Below are positions 50,306-58,319 of a stretch of 64,000 nt of DNA, piece by piece. Position numbers and translations under genes: made by a program. The stretch covers positions 1,550,001 to 1,614,000 of the forward strand of contig NZ_CP133190.1 of NCBI RefSeq assembly GCF_030913705.1, read 5' to 3'. This DNA is from Anaerocolumna sp. MB42-C2. Its GTDB lineage: Bacteria > Bacillota > Clostridia > Lachnospirales > Lachnospiraceae. Every line of letters begins with the position of its first letter. Position 1 is the stretch's first letter. The notes under the pieces are model-generated. The model made no database searches. It saw only the letters and a program-made list of their open reading frames with translations, and had not been told where the DNA came from.

Positions 50306-51766
50306 CTACTTTTCAACCCTTGACATCAATACTACTGTTTCAACATGTTCCGTTCCTGGGAACATATCCACCGGTATAATTTTCTCAACCTTATATTTAT
50401 TTTTAACAAGGTAATTAAGGTCTCTCTCCAATGTTACCGGATTACAGGAAATATATACAATCTTTGCAGGTGCTAACGTGCACACGGAATTTAAGAATAT
50501 TTCATCACTTCCGGCTCTGGGCGGGTCCATAAAAACCACATCCACAGATTCATTCTGTGCGGCCATCTGCCGCATAAATTCTCCCGCGTCTTTGTTGTAG
50601 AAATCAACATTTTTAATGTTATTTCTTGATGCATTGGTTTTGGCATCCTTTACTGCATCCGGATTTAATTCTACTCCGATAACTTTTTTAACATTGCTGC
50701 TGGCTATCAGTCCTATAGTACCGATACCACAATATGCATCTACTATAGTTTCTTTACCTGTAAGACCCGCAAGCTCTATTGCTTTTTTATATAGTATCTC
50801 TGTCTGTACCGTATTTACCTGGTAAAATGATTTGGGTGAAATACGGAAAACTCTCTCGCAGAGAGTGTCTTCTATATAACCTTTTCCATAAATGACTTGT
50901 TCTTTTTCTCCCAAAACCATACTAGTCTTTTTATTATTTACATTTAATACGATGGTGGTGATCTCCGGGTGCTGTTTCAAAAGTGCCTTTACAAAATTGT
51001 TTTTCGATGGGAATATGGGTGAAGAAATTACTAAAACCACCATAATCTGCCCGCTGTGATATCCTTTACGGATCAGCACATGGCGAAGTAAACCAAATTC
51101 CGTGTCCTCATCATAAGTTTTAATTTTAAATGATTTTAACATTCCACGTATCGTTCCAATAATTTCGTCTGCTTTTTCATCTTCTATTAAACAGCTCTCT
51201 ACAGTTAATACCCGATGTGTTCCGGCTTCATAAACACCGGAGATAGGATTGCCTTTCCTGTCATGATCAAAAACTGCATGTACTTTATTACGGTAATGAT
51301 AAGGATTGTCCATACCAATAATTCGTTCCGCTTTAGTGAATTTATTTAGCAGTCCCTCCACCTGTTTCTGTTTTGTTATCAGCTGCTGTTCATAACTGAT
51401 ATGCAGCAACTGACATCCGCCGCATTTTTTTATCACGGGACAAATTAGTTGATTTTTATTACTCTTATCCGATCTGTTTTTATTACTAACACCTCTTTTA
51501 TTCTCCTCAAATATTTTTTTATCTCCAGTTATTTTTTTGTCTCCAGCTATTTTTCTATCCCCAACTATTTTTTTATCTCCTGCTAATTTTCTATCTCCGG
51601 ATAATTTTCTATCTCCGGCTATTTTTTTATCTCCTGCTATTTTTCTATCTCCGGCTATCTTTCTATCTCCGGATAATTTTCTATCTCCGGCTATTTTTCT
51701 ATCCCCGGCTATTTTTTTATCTCCTGCTATTTTCTTATCTCCATTTTTCTCTCTGTATACTGACAT
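50306..51766 (-). CDS. rlmD: 23S rRNA (uracil-C5) methyltransferase RlmD with N-terminal repeat tract
   Basis: A 486-residue protein; the ATG behind AAGGAG is chosen. Residues 9-86 are 13 tandem hexapeptides of the form GD(R/K)K(I/L)(A/S). The enzyme follows: iron-sulfur cysteines in CPVIKKCGGCQLLH, SAM-binding AYCGIGTIGL and GVELNPDAV, MDPPRAGSD, and catalytic Cys in YISCNPVTLERDL. It methylates a uridine of 23S rRNA using SAM. Its 3' end is the attachment site of the neighbouring elements. The family is RumA/RlmCD-like, so the exact uridine is uncertain. Confidence 0.92.
   Translation of the reverse strand: MSVYREKNGDKKIAGDKKIAGDRKIAGDRKLSGDRKIAGDRKIAGDKKIAGDRKLSGDRKLAGDKKIVGDRKIAGDKKITGDKKIFEENKRGVSNKNRSDKSNKNQLICPVIKKCGGCQLLHISYEQQLITKQKQVEGLLNKFTKAERIIGMDNPYHYRNKVHAVFDHDRKGNPISGVYEAGTHRVLTVESCLIEDEKADEIIGTIRGMLKSFKIKTYDEDTEFGLLRHVLIRKGYHSGQIMVVLVISSPIFPSKNNFVKALLKQHPEITTIVLNVNNKKTSMVLGEKEQVIYGKGYIEDTLCERVFRISPKSFYQVNTVQTEILYKKAIELAGLTGKETIVDAYCGIGTIGLIASSNVKKVIGVELNPDAVKDAKTNASRNNIKNVDFYNKDAGEFMRQMAAQNESVDVVFMDPPRAGSDEIFLNSVCTLAPAKIVYISCNPVTLERDLNYLVKNKYKVEKIIPVDMFPGTEHVETVVLMSRVEK
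50313..50348. mobile_element. Attachment site in the rlmD 3' end
   Basis: The copy inside rlmD, matching 47718-47753 at 34 of 36 bases. The 3' end of rum-type genes is a known insertion target for serine-recombinase elements in Firmicutes. Confidence 0.8.
51509..51742 (-). repeat. 18-bp minisatellite in rlmD (13 units)
   Basis: Thirteen in-frame 18-bp units encode GDKKIA, GDRKIA, GDRKLS and close variants. The units differ slightly at synonymous and conservative positions. The number is a multiple of three bases per unit, so copy changes keep the frame. Confidence 0.95.
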
Positions 51767-51767
51767 G

Positions 51768-52670
51768 TTAAACTCCTTCTTCATTAAATTCCGGGATGAA
51801 ACTGTCCGATGCTGTTTCTCCCTCTTGGATAAAACCATTCTCAACTCCCAAGTAAAGTGCATAATCAATTAATTCATCATATTCTTCTTCTGTTATCTTC
51901 CGGTTAATCTCAGGATATTGTATTACATTGGGCATTGGCGTATACTGATTCATAATACTTATATAGATATGATTTCCGAAAGTTTCATACAAATATTCCA
52001 TTATATCTTTTGAATCCTTTAGGCATCCCGGAAGAGCTAAATGCCTTACTATGACACCTCTTGTCATAATACCAGCTTCATTAAAGGCTGGTTCTCCAGT
52101 CTGGCGAACCATCTCATTTATCGCCTTTGTTGCATACTGAAAATAATTTTCCGCATTGGAATACTTTTTTGATATTTCACCGGACTTATATTTTAAATCG
52201 GGTAAATATATATCTACATAACCTTCTAATAACTTTATCGTTTCTACCTTTTCATAACCGCTGCTGTTATAAACGATAGGTAGTTGAAGCCCTTTTGCTT
52301 TTGCCAACTCGATTGCTTTAATAATCTGGACTACAAAGTGACTTGGTGTTACCAGATTAATATTATTGGCTCCCTTATCCTGCAGTTCCAGAAATATATC
52401 TGACAGACGTTCTATACTAATGTTCCTGCCGGCCAGGCCTCTGGCTATATTATGGTTCTGACAATAGACACATCCCAGGGAGCAGCCGGAAAAGAATACG
52501 GTTCCAGAACCTTTTTCACCGGATATACAAGGTTCTTCCCACATATGAAGTGTTGCCCTTGCAACCACCAGTTCATCAGTTTCCCTGCATACGCCCATCT
52601 GCCCCACAGTCCGGTCTATGTGGCAATTTCTTGGACATAAGGTACAATCTTTAAGCAAATTATTATCCAT
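51768..52670 (-). CDS. Radical SAM protein, PFL-activase-like
   Basis: A 300-residue protein. An N-terminal Cys-rich motif (CTLCPRNCHIDRT) is followed by the radical SAM signature GCSLGCVYCQN (CxxxCxxC at about 68-76), PSHFV and INLVTP stretches. It belongs to the group related to pyruvate-formate-lyase activating enzymes and AmmeMemoRadiSam-like proteins; its substrate is unknown. It lies 1 nt before the rlmD start, so the two are co-transcribed. Confidence 0.85.
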   Translation of the reverse strand: MDNNLLKDCTLCPRNCHIDRTVGQMGVCRETDELVVARATLHMWEEPCISGEKGSGTVFFSGCSLGCVYCQNHNIARGLAGRNISIERLSDIFLELQDKGANNINLVTPSHFVVQIIKAIELAKAKGLQLPIVYNSSGYEKVETIKLLEGYVDIYLPDLKYKSGEISKKYSNAENYFQYATKAINEMVRQTGEPAFNEAGIMTRGVIVRHLALPGCLKDSKDIMEYLYETFGNHIYISIMNQYTPMPNVIQYPEINRKITEEEYDELIDYALYLGVENGFIQEGETASDSFIPEFNEEGV

Positions 52671-52827
52671 AATAATTAATTCCTTTTATTCGTTTATCTT
52701 AAAATATCTGCACTTCATACATTTTAACTGAAATACCTTTAAAATACAATTACTACGTATTTAGAACCGTAAGAATATTTACTGAGTATTTAAAACCAGT
52801 TGATATTTTATACTTTCAGAAAAAAAT

Positions 52828-52870
52828 AAAGTGATTCAAAATAATAATTTTCATCATTTTGAATCACTTT
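52828..52870. terminator. Bidirectional intrinsic terminator
   Basis: A 15-bp perfect stem (52828-52842 with 52856-52870) ends in runs of A and T. It separates the GNAT gene from the radical SAM gene. Confidence 0.85.
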
Positions 52871-52945
52871 CGTCAAATATAATCATTCATTATATCAGCA
52901 GATTTTCATCTGTCTAGTAAACTCATTCGCTTCTATATCCTTTTG

Positions 52946-53419
52946 TTACAAAATTATTTCAAACTCAATTTCATGTTTTAAAGGAATACCAAAGTCTCCT
53001 GACATAGGAATAGTGGGTTTTAATTGTCTTGAAATATCCAAAGCGTTGGGATAAAGATGTACCATGTCAAAGCCTCTTTTCTGATAATAACGAAGAGCAT
53101 TAATATTATCATTAGTTGTTATTAATTTAACTTTTTTGCAGTTCTGTTTTACCGCTTCTTCTTTTACTTTATTAAGCAGGCTGGTTCCGATCCCCTGATT
53201 TTCCCTCAGACTGTCAAATGATGTAATTTCACACTCATCTTCCATTATTCTATAAGTGATGAGTCCGATCAAGTCTTCCGCGTCAAATACCGCAAAGCCA
53301 TCCACTGTGGTCAAATCCACAACCTCTCCTCTTATCACCATATCTGTTGAATACCATTGGGAACTGATAAATTCATTAATTTGCTTCCGGTTTGCAGGAT
53401 TAACAGAGCATATTTCCAT
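52946..53419 (-). CDS. GNAT family N-acetyltransferase
   Basis: A 157-residue protein with the GNAT fold: MEICSVNPANRKQINEFISSQ, AVFDAEDLIGLITYRI, the acetyl-CoA-binding RENQGIGTSLLNKVKEEA, then NINALRYYQKRGFDMVHLYPNALD. It acetylates an unknown amine substrate. RBS AAAGGAGG precedes the ATG. It is a monocistronic gene between terminators and an AT-rich gap. Confidence 0.9.
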   Translation of the reverse strand: MEICSVNPANRKQINEFISSQWYSTDMVIRGEVVDLTTVDGFAVFDAEDLIGLITYRIMEDECEITSFDSLRENQGIGTSLLNKVKEEAVKQNCKKVKLITTNDNINALRYYQKRGFDMVHLYPNALDISRQLKPTIPMSGDFGIPLKHEIEFEIIL

Positions 53420-53503
53420 TTTGACCTCCTTTATGAATATCGAATCTTTAAATTAATATTTATATTTACAATATTATAAAAATCGCACTGGTATACTTTT
53501 ATT

Positions 53504-53587
53504 AGGTTCTAATAATTTCTAGGTTCTATTAATTTCTAGATTCTATTAGCTTCTATTTTCTAGTAGTTCTATTTTCTATTGCTTTCT
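53504..53587. repeat. Five tandem 16-17-bp repeats
   Basis: Units AGGTTCTAATAATTTCT, AGGTTCTATTAATTTCT, AGATTCTATTAGCTTCT, ATTTTCTAGTAGTTCT and ATTTTCTATTGCTTTCT follow in order. They lie upstream of the GNAT gene. Confidence 0.75.
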
Positions 53588-53780
53588 AACTTTATTAATT
53601 ACTAAAATATGTTATTTTTCATTTTATCACATCTATTTACTTTGTCAATTTTCCCACTCTGTCTTTTTTTATTATAATTGTTTTCTACCGAAAGAAGCTA
53701 CTTATCACTTCGTAAAGAGGCAGTATTTCTCGCCGCCGAATATCATCCCAGAGTACTGCTTTTGTTCCAAGTTTTATTTT

Positions 53781-53867
53781 ACAAGTAAGTTCCACGCTTA
53801 CAATTGTAAGCGTAATGGTGGGCTTGGAACTTACTTGTTTCAGTCGGAGGTAGGGCTCCGACTGAAA
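53781..53867. repeat. Composite palindromic element
   Basis: Outer arms ACAAGTAAGTTCCA (53781-53794) and TGGAACTTACTTGT (53825-53838) enclose the perfect 20-bp palindrome ACGCTTACAATTGTAAGCGT (53794-53813). A separate 12-bp hairpin with arms TTTCAGTCGGAG and CTCCGACTGAAA (53838-53867) follows. The layout suggests a REP- or MITE-like repeat or a structured RNA. Confidence 0.7.
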
Positions 53868-54090
53868 GACCTGCGTAGCAGGAATAAGTCGGTGTCCTGT
53901 TAATCGTCCTTAAAATACTGTTTTATGTAATAATCTGTAAGTGAACCATCTGAAATACAGTTCTGGACCATTAACGCGGCACCTGTTACAATTATACTTT
54001 CATCAGACGGTTCCTGTAATTAGCAATTTTAATGTTTCTATCTCAATATAATCCCTATCTTATGTAAGAATCTGATAAGTTATCACTCTG

Positions 54091-54897
54091 TCAGCTCATT
54101 AGTATTAATTCCAACACAGGAATAATCTCCTGGGGATACTTCCCAGTTTCACTGCTCAATATTTTTATGGCTGTATCCATGCTTTTTGGCTGTTTATACG
54201 GCCGACCGGAAGTGATGGCATCAATCGTATCTGCTACCATTACGATTTTGGCATTAAAACAGATTTCATTTTCTTTAAGGCCGTATGGATAACCGCTTCC
54301 ATCTAGCCGTTCATGATGCTGTATTACGATATCTGTACAATCTGCAGAAAGATTATACGCTGTGAGGGAGCTTAAACCTAATTCGCAGTGCTGCTTCATA
54401 TAAAACATTTCCGTATCATTCAAGGGTCCTGGCTTTTGCAGTATGGATTTCGGAATCATAATCTTGCCTACATCGTGCAATAAAGCTCCCAAACCCAGGT
54501 TCCATAACTCATTATCCTTATATTTTAATTCAGCTGCAATCATAAGTGAGATCATTGCAACATCAAGGGAATGGGTGTACATCCAATCCACATAGTTCGT
54601 TAATACATTAACCAACATCCACCAGGGCTTTGTTTTAGACTCAAATATGATCGTACTTAATACCTCGTTGGCATAAGCAAGAATGCGGTCATCCCGGAGA
54701 TTCCATCTTTCTTTAAATTCCGGTGTTACCGGAACAGCCGGTACTTTTATCTTATTATTTGTTGCAGCCTGTTCCTTTTCATAAATTTCATGTAATCTTA
54801 ATTTTTCCAGAACAATGTCTGTTGCTTTTTGTCCTTTGGCCAATAACAGGACCCCGTTTTTGTCATAAATGTTTTTACTTGCGATTATATCTGCCAT
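54091..54897 (-). CDS. HD-GYP domain protein
   Basis: A 268-residue protein. The N-terminal about 70 residues are an unassigned sensor-like part. The HD-GYP core has THSLDVAMISLMI, LLHDVGKIMIPKSIL, MKQHCELG, HHERLDGSGYPYGL and VADTIDAITSGRPY. Such enzymes hydrolyse cyclic di-GMP. All the expected metal-binding His/Asp residues appear present. It is monocistronic. Confidence 0.9.
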   Translation of the reverse strand: MADIIASKNIYDKNGVLLLAKGQKATDIVLEKLRLHEIYEKEQAATNNKIKVPAVPVTPEFKERWNLRDDRILAYANEVLSTIIFESKTKPWWMLVNVLTNYVDWMYTHSLDVAMISLMIAAELKYKDNELWNLGLGALLHDVGKIMIPKSILQKPGPLNDTEMFYMKQHCELGLSSLTAYNLSADCTDIVIQHHERLDGSGYPYGLKENEICFNAKIVMVADTIDAITSGRPYKQPKSMDTAIKILSSETGKYPQEIIPVLELILMS

Positions 54898-55182
54898 TTA
54901 CCCAGCTCCTTTCTATCGATTTGTCCTGGAAGCCATAACTGTCACTTTTGGCTGTTTTTCTCTAAACTCAGGATGTGTACAGGTATCGATGTTAATCAGT
55001 ATTTTCTCATTTAGAAAATAAACATTATCATAATTATGTTGCATTTTTAATATCTTAAAACCCTTTTTTAATCAGCCTCTAAACTACATTTTAATAAATT
55101 CCTATCAAATTTATGTATATTATGATGTAATTTTTTTGTATAATATATTATAAAAAAGATGCATTAGGAGGATATGTTAAAA
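54898..55182. other. AT-rich gap before the recombinase remnant
   Basis: About 285 nt with no supported gene. Only the ribosome site AGGAGG of the following remnant (about 55166) was recognised. Confidence 0.6.
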
Positions 55183-55744
55183 ATGACTGTAGAACCAATT
55201 CGAGAAAAAGCCAAAATCAGACAATTATACCAATATCTGAACGGAAATGATCCAAAATATGCTTTACTATTTAAGTTTGGGATTAATACCGGCTTAAGAA
55301 TCAGTGATATAATACCGATTAAAGTGAATGACATTTTTAATGATAAATGGCATTTCAAAGAATACCTTATTTTAAAAGAAAAGAAAACGTCTAAAGAGAA
55401 AAAAATCAAATTAAATGACACTCTCCGCAGGTGCCTTATTAATTATGTTAAAAGCCGGGATGTTAAGTTGAATGATTACCTTTTTAAAAGCCAAAAAGGA
55501 GGTTATCTTGGAAGAATCCAGGGTCTATAAAGTATTGAAAGAGGCCGCATCCGTAATGGGCATTGAGAACTTCGGAACGCACAGTTTAAGAAAGACATGG
55601 GGTTATTGGACTTATAAAATATCGAAGTATAATATTGGACTTATTATGGATACTTTCAACCACAGTTCGCCCAACATCACACTCCGGTATATAGGCATTA
55701 ATCAAGACCAAAAAGATGAATTATACTCCATAGTTCAACTATAA
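55183..55744 (+). pseudogene. Frameshifted tyrosine recombinase catalytic domain
   Basis: Two frames together give a tyrosine recombinase catalytic domain of about 187 residues. The first frame has NTGLRISDIIPIKV (catalytic Arg); the second has GTHSLRKTWGYWTY (HxLR) and FNHSSPNITLRYIG (His and the tyrosine region). They join if one A is removed from AGAATCC at about 55516-55518, restoring GGYLGRSRVYKVL. No N-terminal core-binding domain precedes it. It is a decayed integrase fragment, unless a sequencing error or deliberate frameshift is involved. Confidence 0.8.
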
Positions 55745-55797
55745 CATCCATTTTTAAACAATATTTTTAACTATTTTTATACAAAATATTTGATGTA

Positions 55798-55826
55798 TTG
55801 ACATTTAAACTGTGGTAGTTTAAAAT
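55798..55826 (+). promoter_or_regulatory. Orphan promoter with palindromic operator in the spacer
   Basis: TTGACA (55798-55803), 17 nt, TAAAAT (55821-55826). The spacer contains TTTAAACT-gtggt-AGTTTAAA, a perfect inverted repeat. No plus-strand gene follows; a terminator hairpin begins 17 nt after the -10. Confidence 0.65.
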
Positions 55827-55842
55827 GATTTAAAATAAATGC

Positions 55843-55869
55843 AACAATATTATGATATTGTTGTATTTT
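55843..55869. terminator. Terminator right after the orphan promoter
   Basis: AACAATAT/ATATTGTT (55843-55850 with 55855-55862, 4-nt loop), then GTATTTTT on the plus strand. On the minus strand it could also end the MFS transcript. Confidence 0.65.
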
Positions 55870-55958
55870 TAGGATTAATTTCCCATATATAGAATAAATT
55901 TCCATATAAATAAATCTCTGCATTTAATTTATCTTATGGATTGCTTTTATGCATCTCA

Positions 55959-57317
55959 TTATACTTTATACTCGTAATCAGCCCTCGCCTTTTCTGTCAG
56001 TTCATCTTTATCTTCGATTTCTCCCGGCATTTTAACCATATGATGCGCAAGTTCATTACCTGGTTGTAAACTATCCTCTATTTCACAGCTATTATCCTGC
56101 TGTAATTCTTTAACAACTTTACCGAATAATAGACCCCTCTTAAGATATGTAACGGAGGCTGTTATTAAGACATAACCTCCAAGCAGTAAGCCGGTTATCA
56201 TCCATAACCCGGTAAAGTGCAGCCGTTTAATCATGATACTGCTGAAAACGGAAGCACACATTACTCCAAGTTGGGTTATAAAAGAAATCAGGGAAAGTAA
56301 ACTGGCTCTCATATGACTGGGTGTGACCTGATTGACTAACGTATTTTCCGATACATTACCGGCACCTAACATAAAATAGATTCCTGCATACCCTAAGATA
56401 AAACCGATACTGCTTTGTTGAACTGCAAAGATAAGAATACCTATCGCAAGGATGAAACGGAATATATTATAGATGCACCAATGATAGTTACTGAATTTAT
56501 CAAGGATTTTTTGTGAAATTGAATTTCCTGCTGCAGCGGCCAAAAATCCCAAAAATGTAATAATTCCAAGTACCCAGGTTCTGTCCGATGCTGAAGATAA
56601 ATTTATAAATGCCGGCTGCCAATAGGTTTCTATAGTAATTAAAAAAAATCCTACAAAAAATACACCTGCAAAAATATATCGCAATAAAGGAGCAGACACT
56701 ATTATTTCCCACCCTTTTTTTAAATGAATAAACAAGGATATCGTTTCTTCCCTTTCAGCCAATACCACCGATTCTTTCATATAAATAAAGCATAAAATAA
56801 AAATAACAGCTGTAAAAAATATTCGAAGAATCAGGTTTGAGAAATAGGAACCATATAGATATGAAATAAATCCGCCGGCAATCCCTCCGGCTGCTAAACC
56901 GCTTCCCTCTAATATAGCCAAACGGGAGGTAACTTTAGCCAAGCAGGAATCCCCATAAAGAGCCAGCGTTTGATCGATAATCAATGCATCCAGACTGCCG
57001 GAAGAAAATGCACGGCTTAACCCATTAAAGATTACAACGAATACCAGTAACACAATATTATTTGAAAAAATTAGAAGTATCAGGGAAATTATTTGAAATC
57101 CACAGGATATTAAAAATACTGTTTTACGCCCATACAAATCCGCACATACTCCACTAGGTAATTCAAGTGCAAGAACCGTAACCGCGTAAATTGCCATAAG
57201 GATCGGAAGTGTCTGTAAGCTTGCACCTCTCTCCAGTAAAACCAGATTTAATACAGGGAGTATAATCCCTAAGGAAAAGCTATTCATTGTTACAAGTGCC
57301 TGCTGCAGTTTAGTCAT
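55959..57317 (-). CDS. MFS transporter
   Basis: A 452-residue, 12-segment membrane protein; the start is the ATG overlapping the regulator stop. The N-terminal half has SLGIILPVLNLVLLERGASLQTLPILMAIYAVTVLALELPSGVCADLYGRKTVF, with the MFS loop pattern (ADLYGRK). It probably exports a drug or metabolite and is controlled by the coupled ArsR-like regulator. The C-terminal about 55 residues are hydrophilic. Confidence 0.9.
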   Translation of the reverse strand: MTKLQQALVTMNSFSLGIILPVLNLVLLERGASLQTLPILMAIYAVTVLALELPSGVCADLYGRKTVFLISCGFQIISLILLIFSNNIVLLVFVVIFNGLSRAFSSGSLDALIIDQTLALYGDSCLAKVTSRLAILEGSGLAAGGIAGGFISYLYGSYFSNLILRIFFTAVIFILCFIYMKESVVLAEREETISLFIHLKKGWEIIVSAPLLRYIFAGVFFVGFFLITIETYWQPAFINLSSASDRTWVLGIITFLGFLAAAAGNSISQKILDKFSNYHWCIYNIFRFILAIGILIFAVQQSSIGFILGYAGIYFMLGAGNVSENTLVNQVTPSHMRASLLSLISFITQLGVMCASVFSSIMIKRLHFTGLWMITGLLLGGYVLITASVTYLKRGLLFGKVVKELQQDNSCEIEDSLQPGNELAHHMVKMPGEIEDKDELTEKARADYEYKV

Positions 57318-57885
57318 CCAGATTCTCCTTTGCATTATATAAAATAATGGCATATTCCCAAGGTGTCCGGTCTGCATCAGGTATTGCATGCAAACGGATG
57401 TATTCTGAAATCATACTTAAAAGTTCCTTGGATTCCTCTTCTTTTAAATAAAGCACACCGGTTACTATATCACCCCATTGATTTAAAAATTCCGAATCCG
57501 CATTCTCATATTTCTTAAGCAACTTTTCTTTCGTCGACTGGAAACCATCATAGACCTGGGCTATTAAATTCTGCGTCAGCGCTTCCCTCTGAGGAGCTGT
57601 TTCATCGCTCTTTTCCAAGCCAATCTGAACTGTCACATAGGTAGGTTTATAAAAACTTGCTGTAATACCATTAATAATTTCGGTATGATCTAATTCAATT
57701 AATCCTAAGGATATAAGCTTTTTAATATGGTGCTGTACACCGGAGGCCGATATATTCAATTTATCTGCCAGCATTTTAGGTGTCATAGGGATACCGGTAA
57801 TATTTAACTGACGAAGCAGCTGCTGTCTCACCGGATTCATGTAGATACTCAATTCTTTTTTTGTAGTAAGTTTAACTTTGTTCAT
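57310..57885 (-). CDS. ArsR-like winged-helix regulator
   Basis: A 191-residue protein starting MNKVKLTTKKELSIYMNPVRQQLLRQLN (earlier in-frame ATGs, up to 57906, are possible). The winged-helix domain is MTPKMLADKLNISASGVQHHIKKLISLGLIELDHTE; the C-terminal half is a helical effector/dimer region. It overlaps the MFS gene by 8 nt. A palindrome sits between the -35 and -10 of its own promoter, so self-repression relieved by a substrate of the transporter is likely. Confidence 0.85.
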   Translation of the reverse strand: MNKVKLTTKKELSIYMNPVRQQLLRQLNITGIPMTPKMLADKLNISASGVQHHIKKLISLGLIELDHTEIINGITASFYKPTYVTVQIGLEKSDETAPQREALTQNLIAQVYDGFQSTKEKLLKKYENADSEFLNQWGDIVTGVLYLKEEESKELLSMISEYIRLHAIPDADRTPWEYAIILYNAKENLDD

Positions 57886-57959
57886 AAAACACATTTTCCT
57901 TTCCATCTCTAAATATTTGTGCTTCCTAATTAATTTTAGATATACTAATCATTACACAG

Positions 57960-57989
57960 ATTATAACATTACGCATTGCGTAACGTCAA
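57960..57989 (-). promoter_or_regulatory. Regulator promoter with operator in the spacer
   Basis: Minus strand TTGACG (57984-57989) and TATAAT (57960-57965) are 18 nt apart. The palindrome TTACGCATTGCGTAA (57969-57983) fills the spacer. It is the expected binding site of the adjacent ArsR-like protein. Confidence 0.8.
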
Positions 57990-58103
57990 GGCAATATTTA
58001 ATAATTTATTATCATATAATTGATTAGGTGTGTCAAAAGCCAAGTTTAAATTGTGGTTTGCCAATTTACACAATTTTATTACTTGATTGCGTAATACGGA
58101 ATA

Positions 58104-58140
58104 TACTTCATCCCAGGTACGCCCTCCCTTGGATGAAGTA
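58104..58140. repeat. 10-bp hairpin in the intergenic gap
   Basis: TACTTCATCC (58104-58113) pairs with GGATGAAGTA (58131-58140). No T-tract follows on either strand, so its role is unclear. Confidence 0.5.
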
Positions 58141-58319
58141 CATAATTACACAAGTACACCACTGCCTCTACACTTGCCACCACTGCATTCTTAGATTATT
58201 ATACCCGATCCGTAGCTAGGTACATTCAATCTTTTTCCATTTTTATTTGATTATCCGGGATTTAATGAAATATACAAAGATTACTCAAATCCAAGAGGTT
58301 ATCCCTTATACCTTACTCT

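Larger units (their letters stand above)
47754..50348. mobile_element. Small integrated element or remnant at rlmD
   Basis: About 2.6 kb between two rlmD att copies, with a truncated serine recombinase, a TSUP permease, an unknown gene and its own 29-bp repeat pair. It has the same end organisation as the larger element, so it seems to be a degraded relative that used the same target earlier or later. Confidence 0.65.
53420..54090. other. Gene-free AT-rich region with repeats and palindromes
   Basis: No gene is supported in these about 670 nt. They hold five 16-17-bp TTCTA-type tandem repeats (53504-53587), a palindromic element (53781-53867) and AT-rich spacer. The remainder to 54090 shows no clear feature. 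Confidence 0.7.
57886..58319. other. Promoter region and gap between divergently placed operons
   Basis: Contains the regulator promoter (57960-57989), an extra half-site TTGCGTAATAC near 58086, and a 10-bp hairpin (58104-58140). No gene is supported. Confidence 0.6.

Noticed and set aside
51537..51872. Plus-strand repetitive open frame opposite rlmD
   Set aside because: It is the mirror image of the 18-bp repeat tract; the minus strand carries RlmD with all catalytic motifs.
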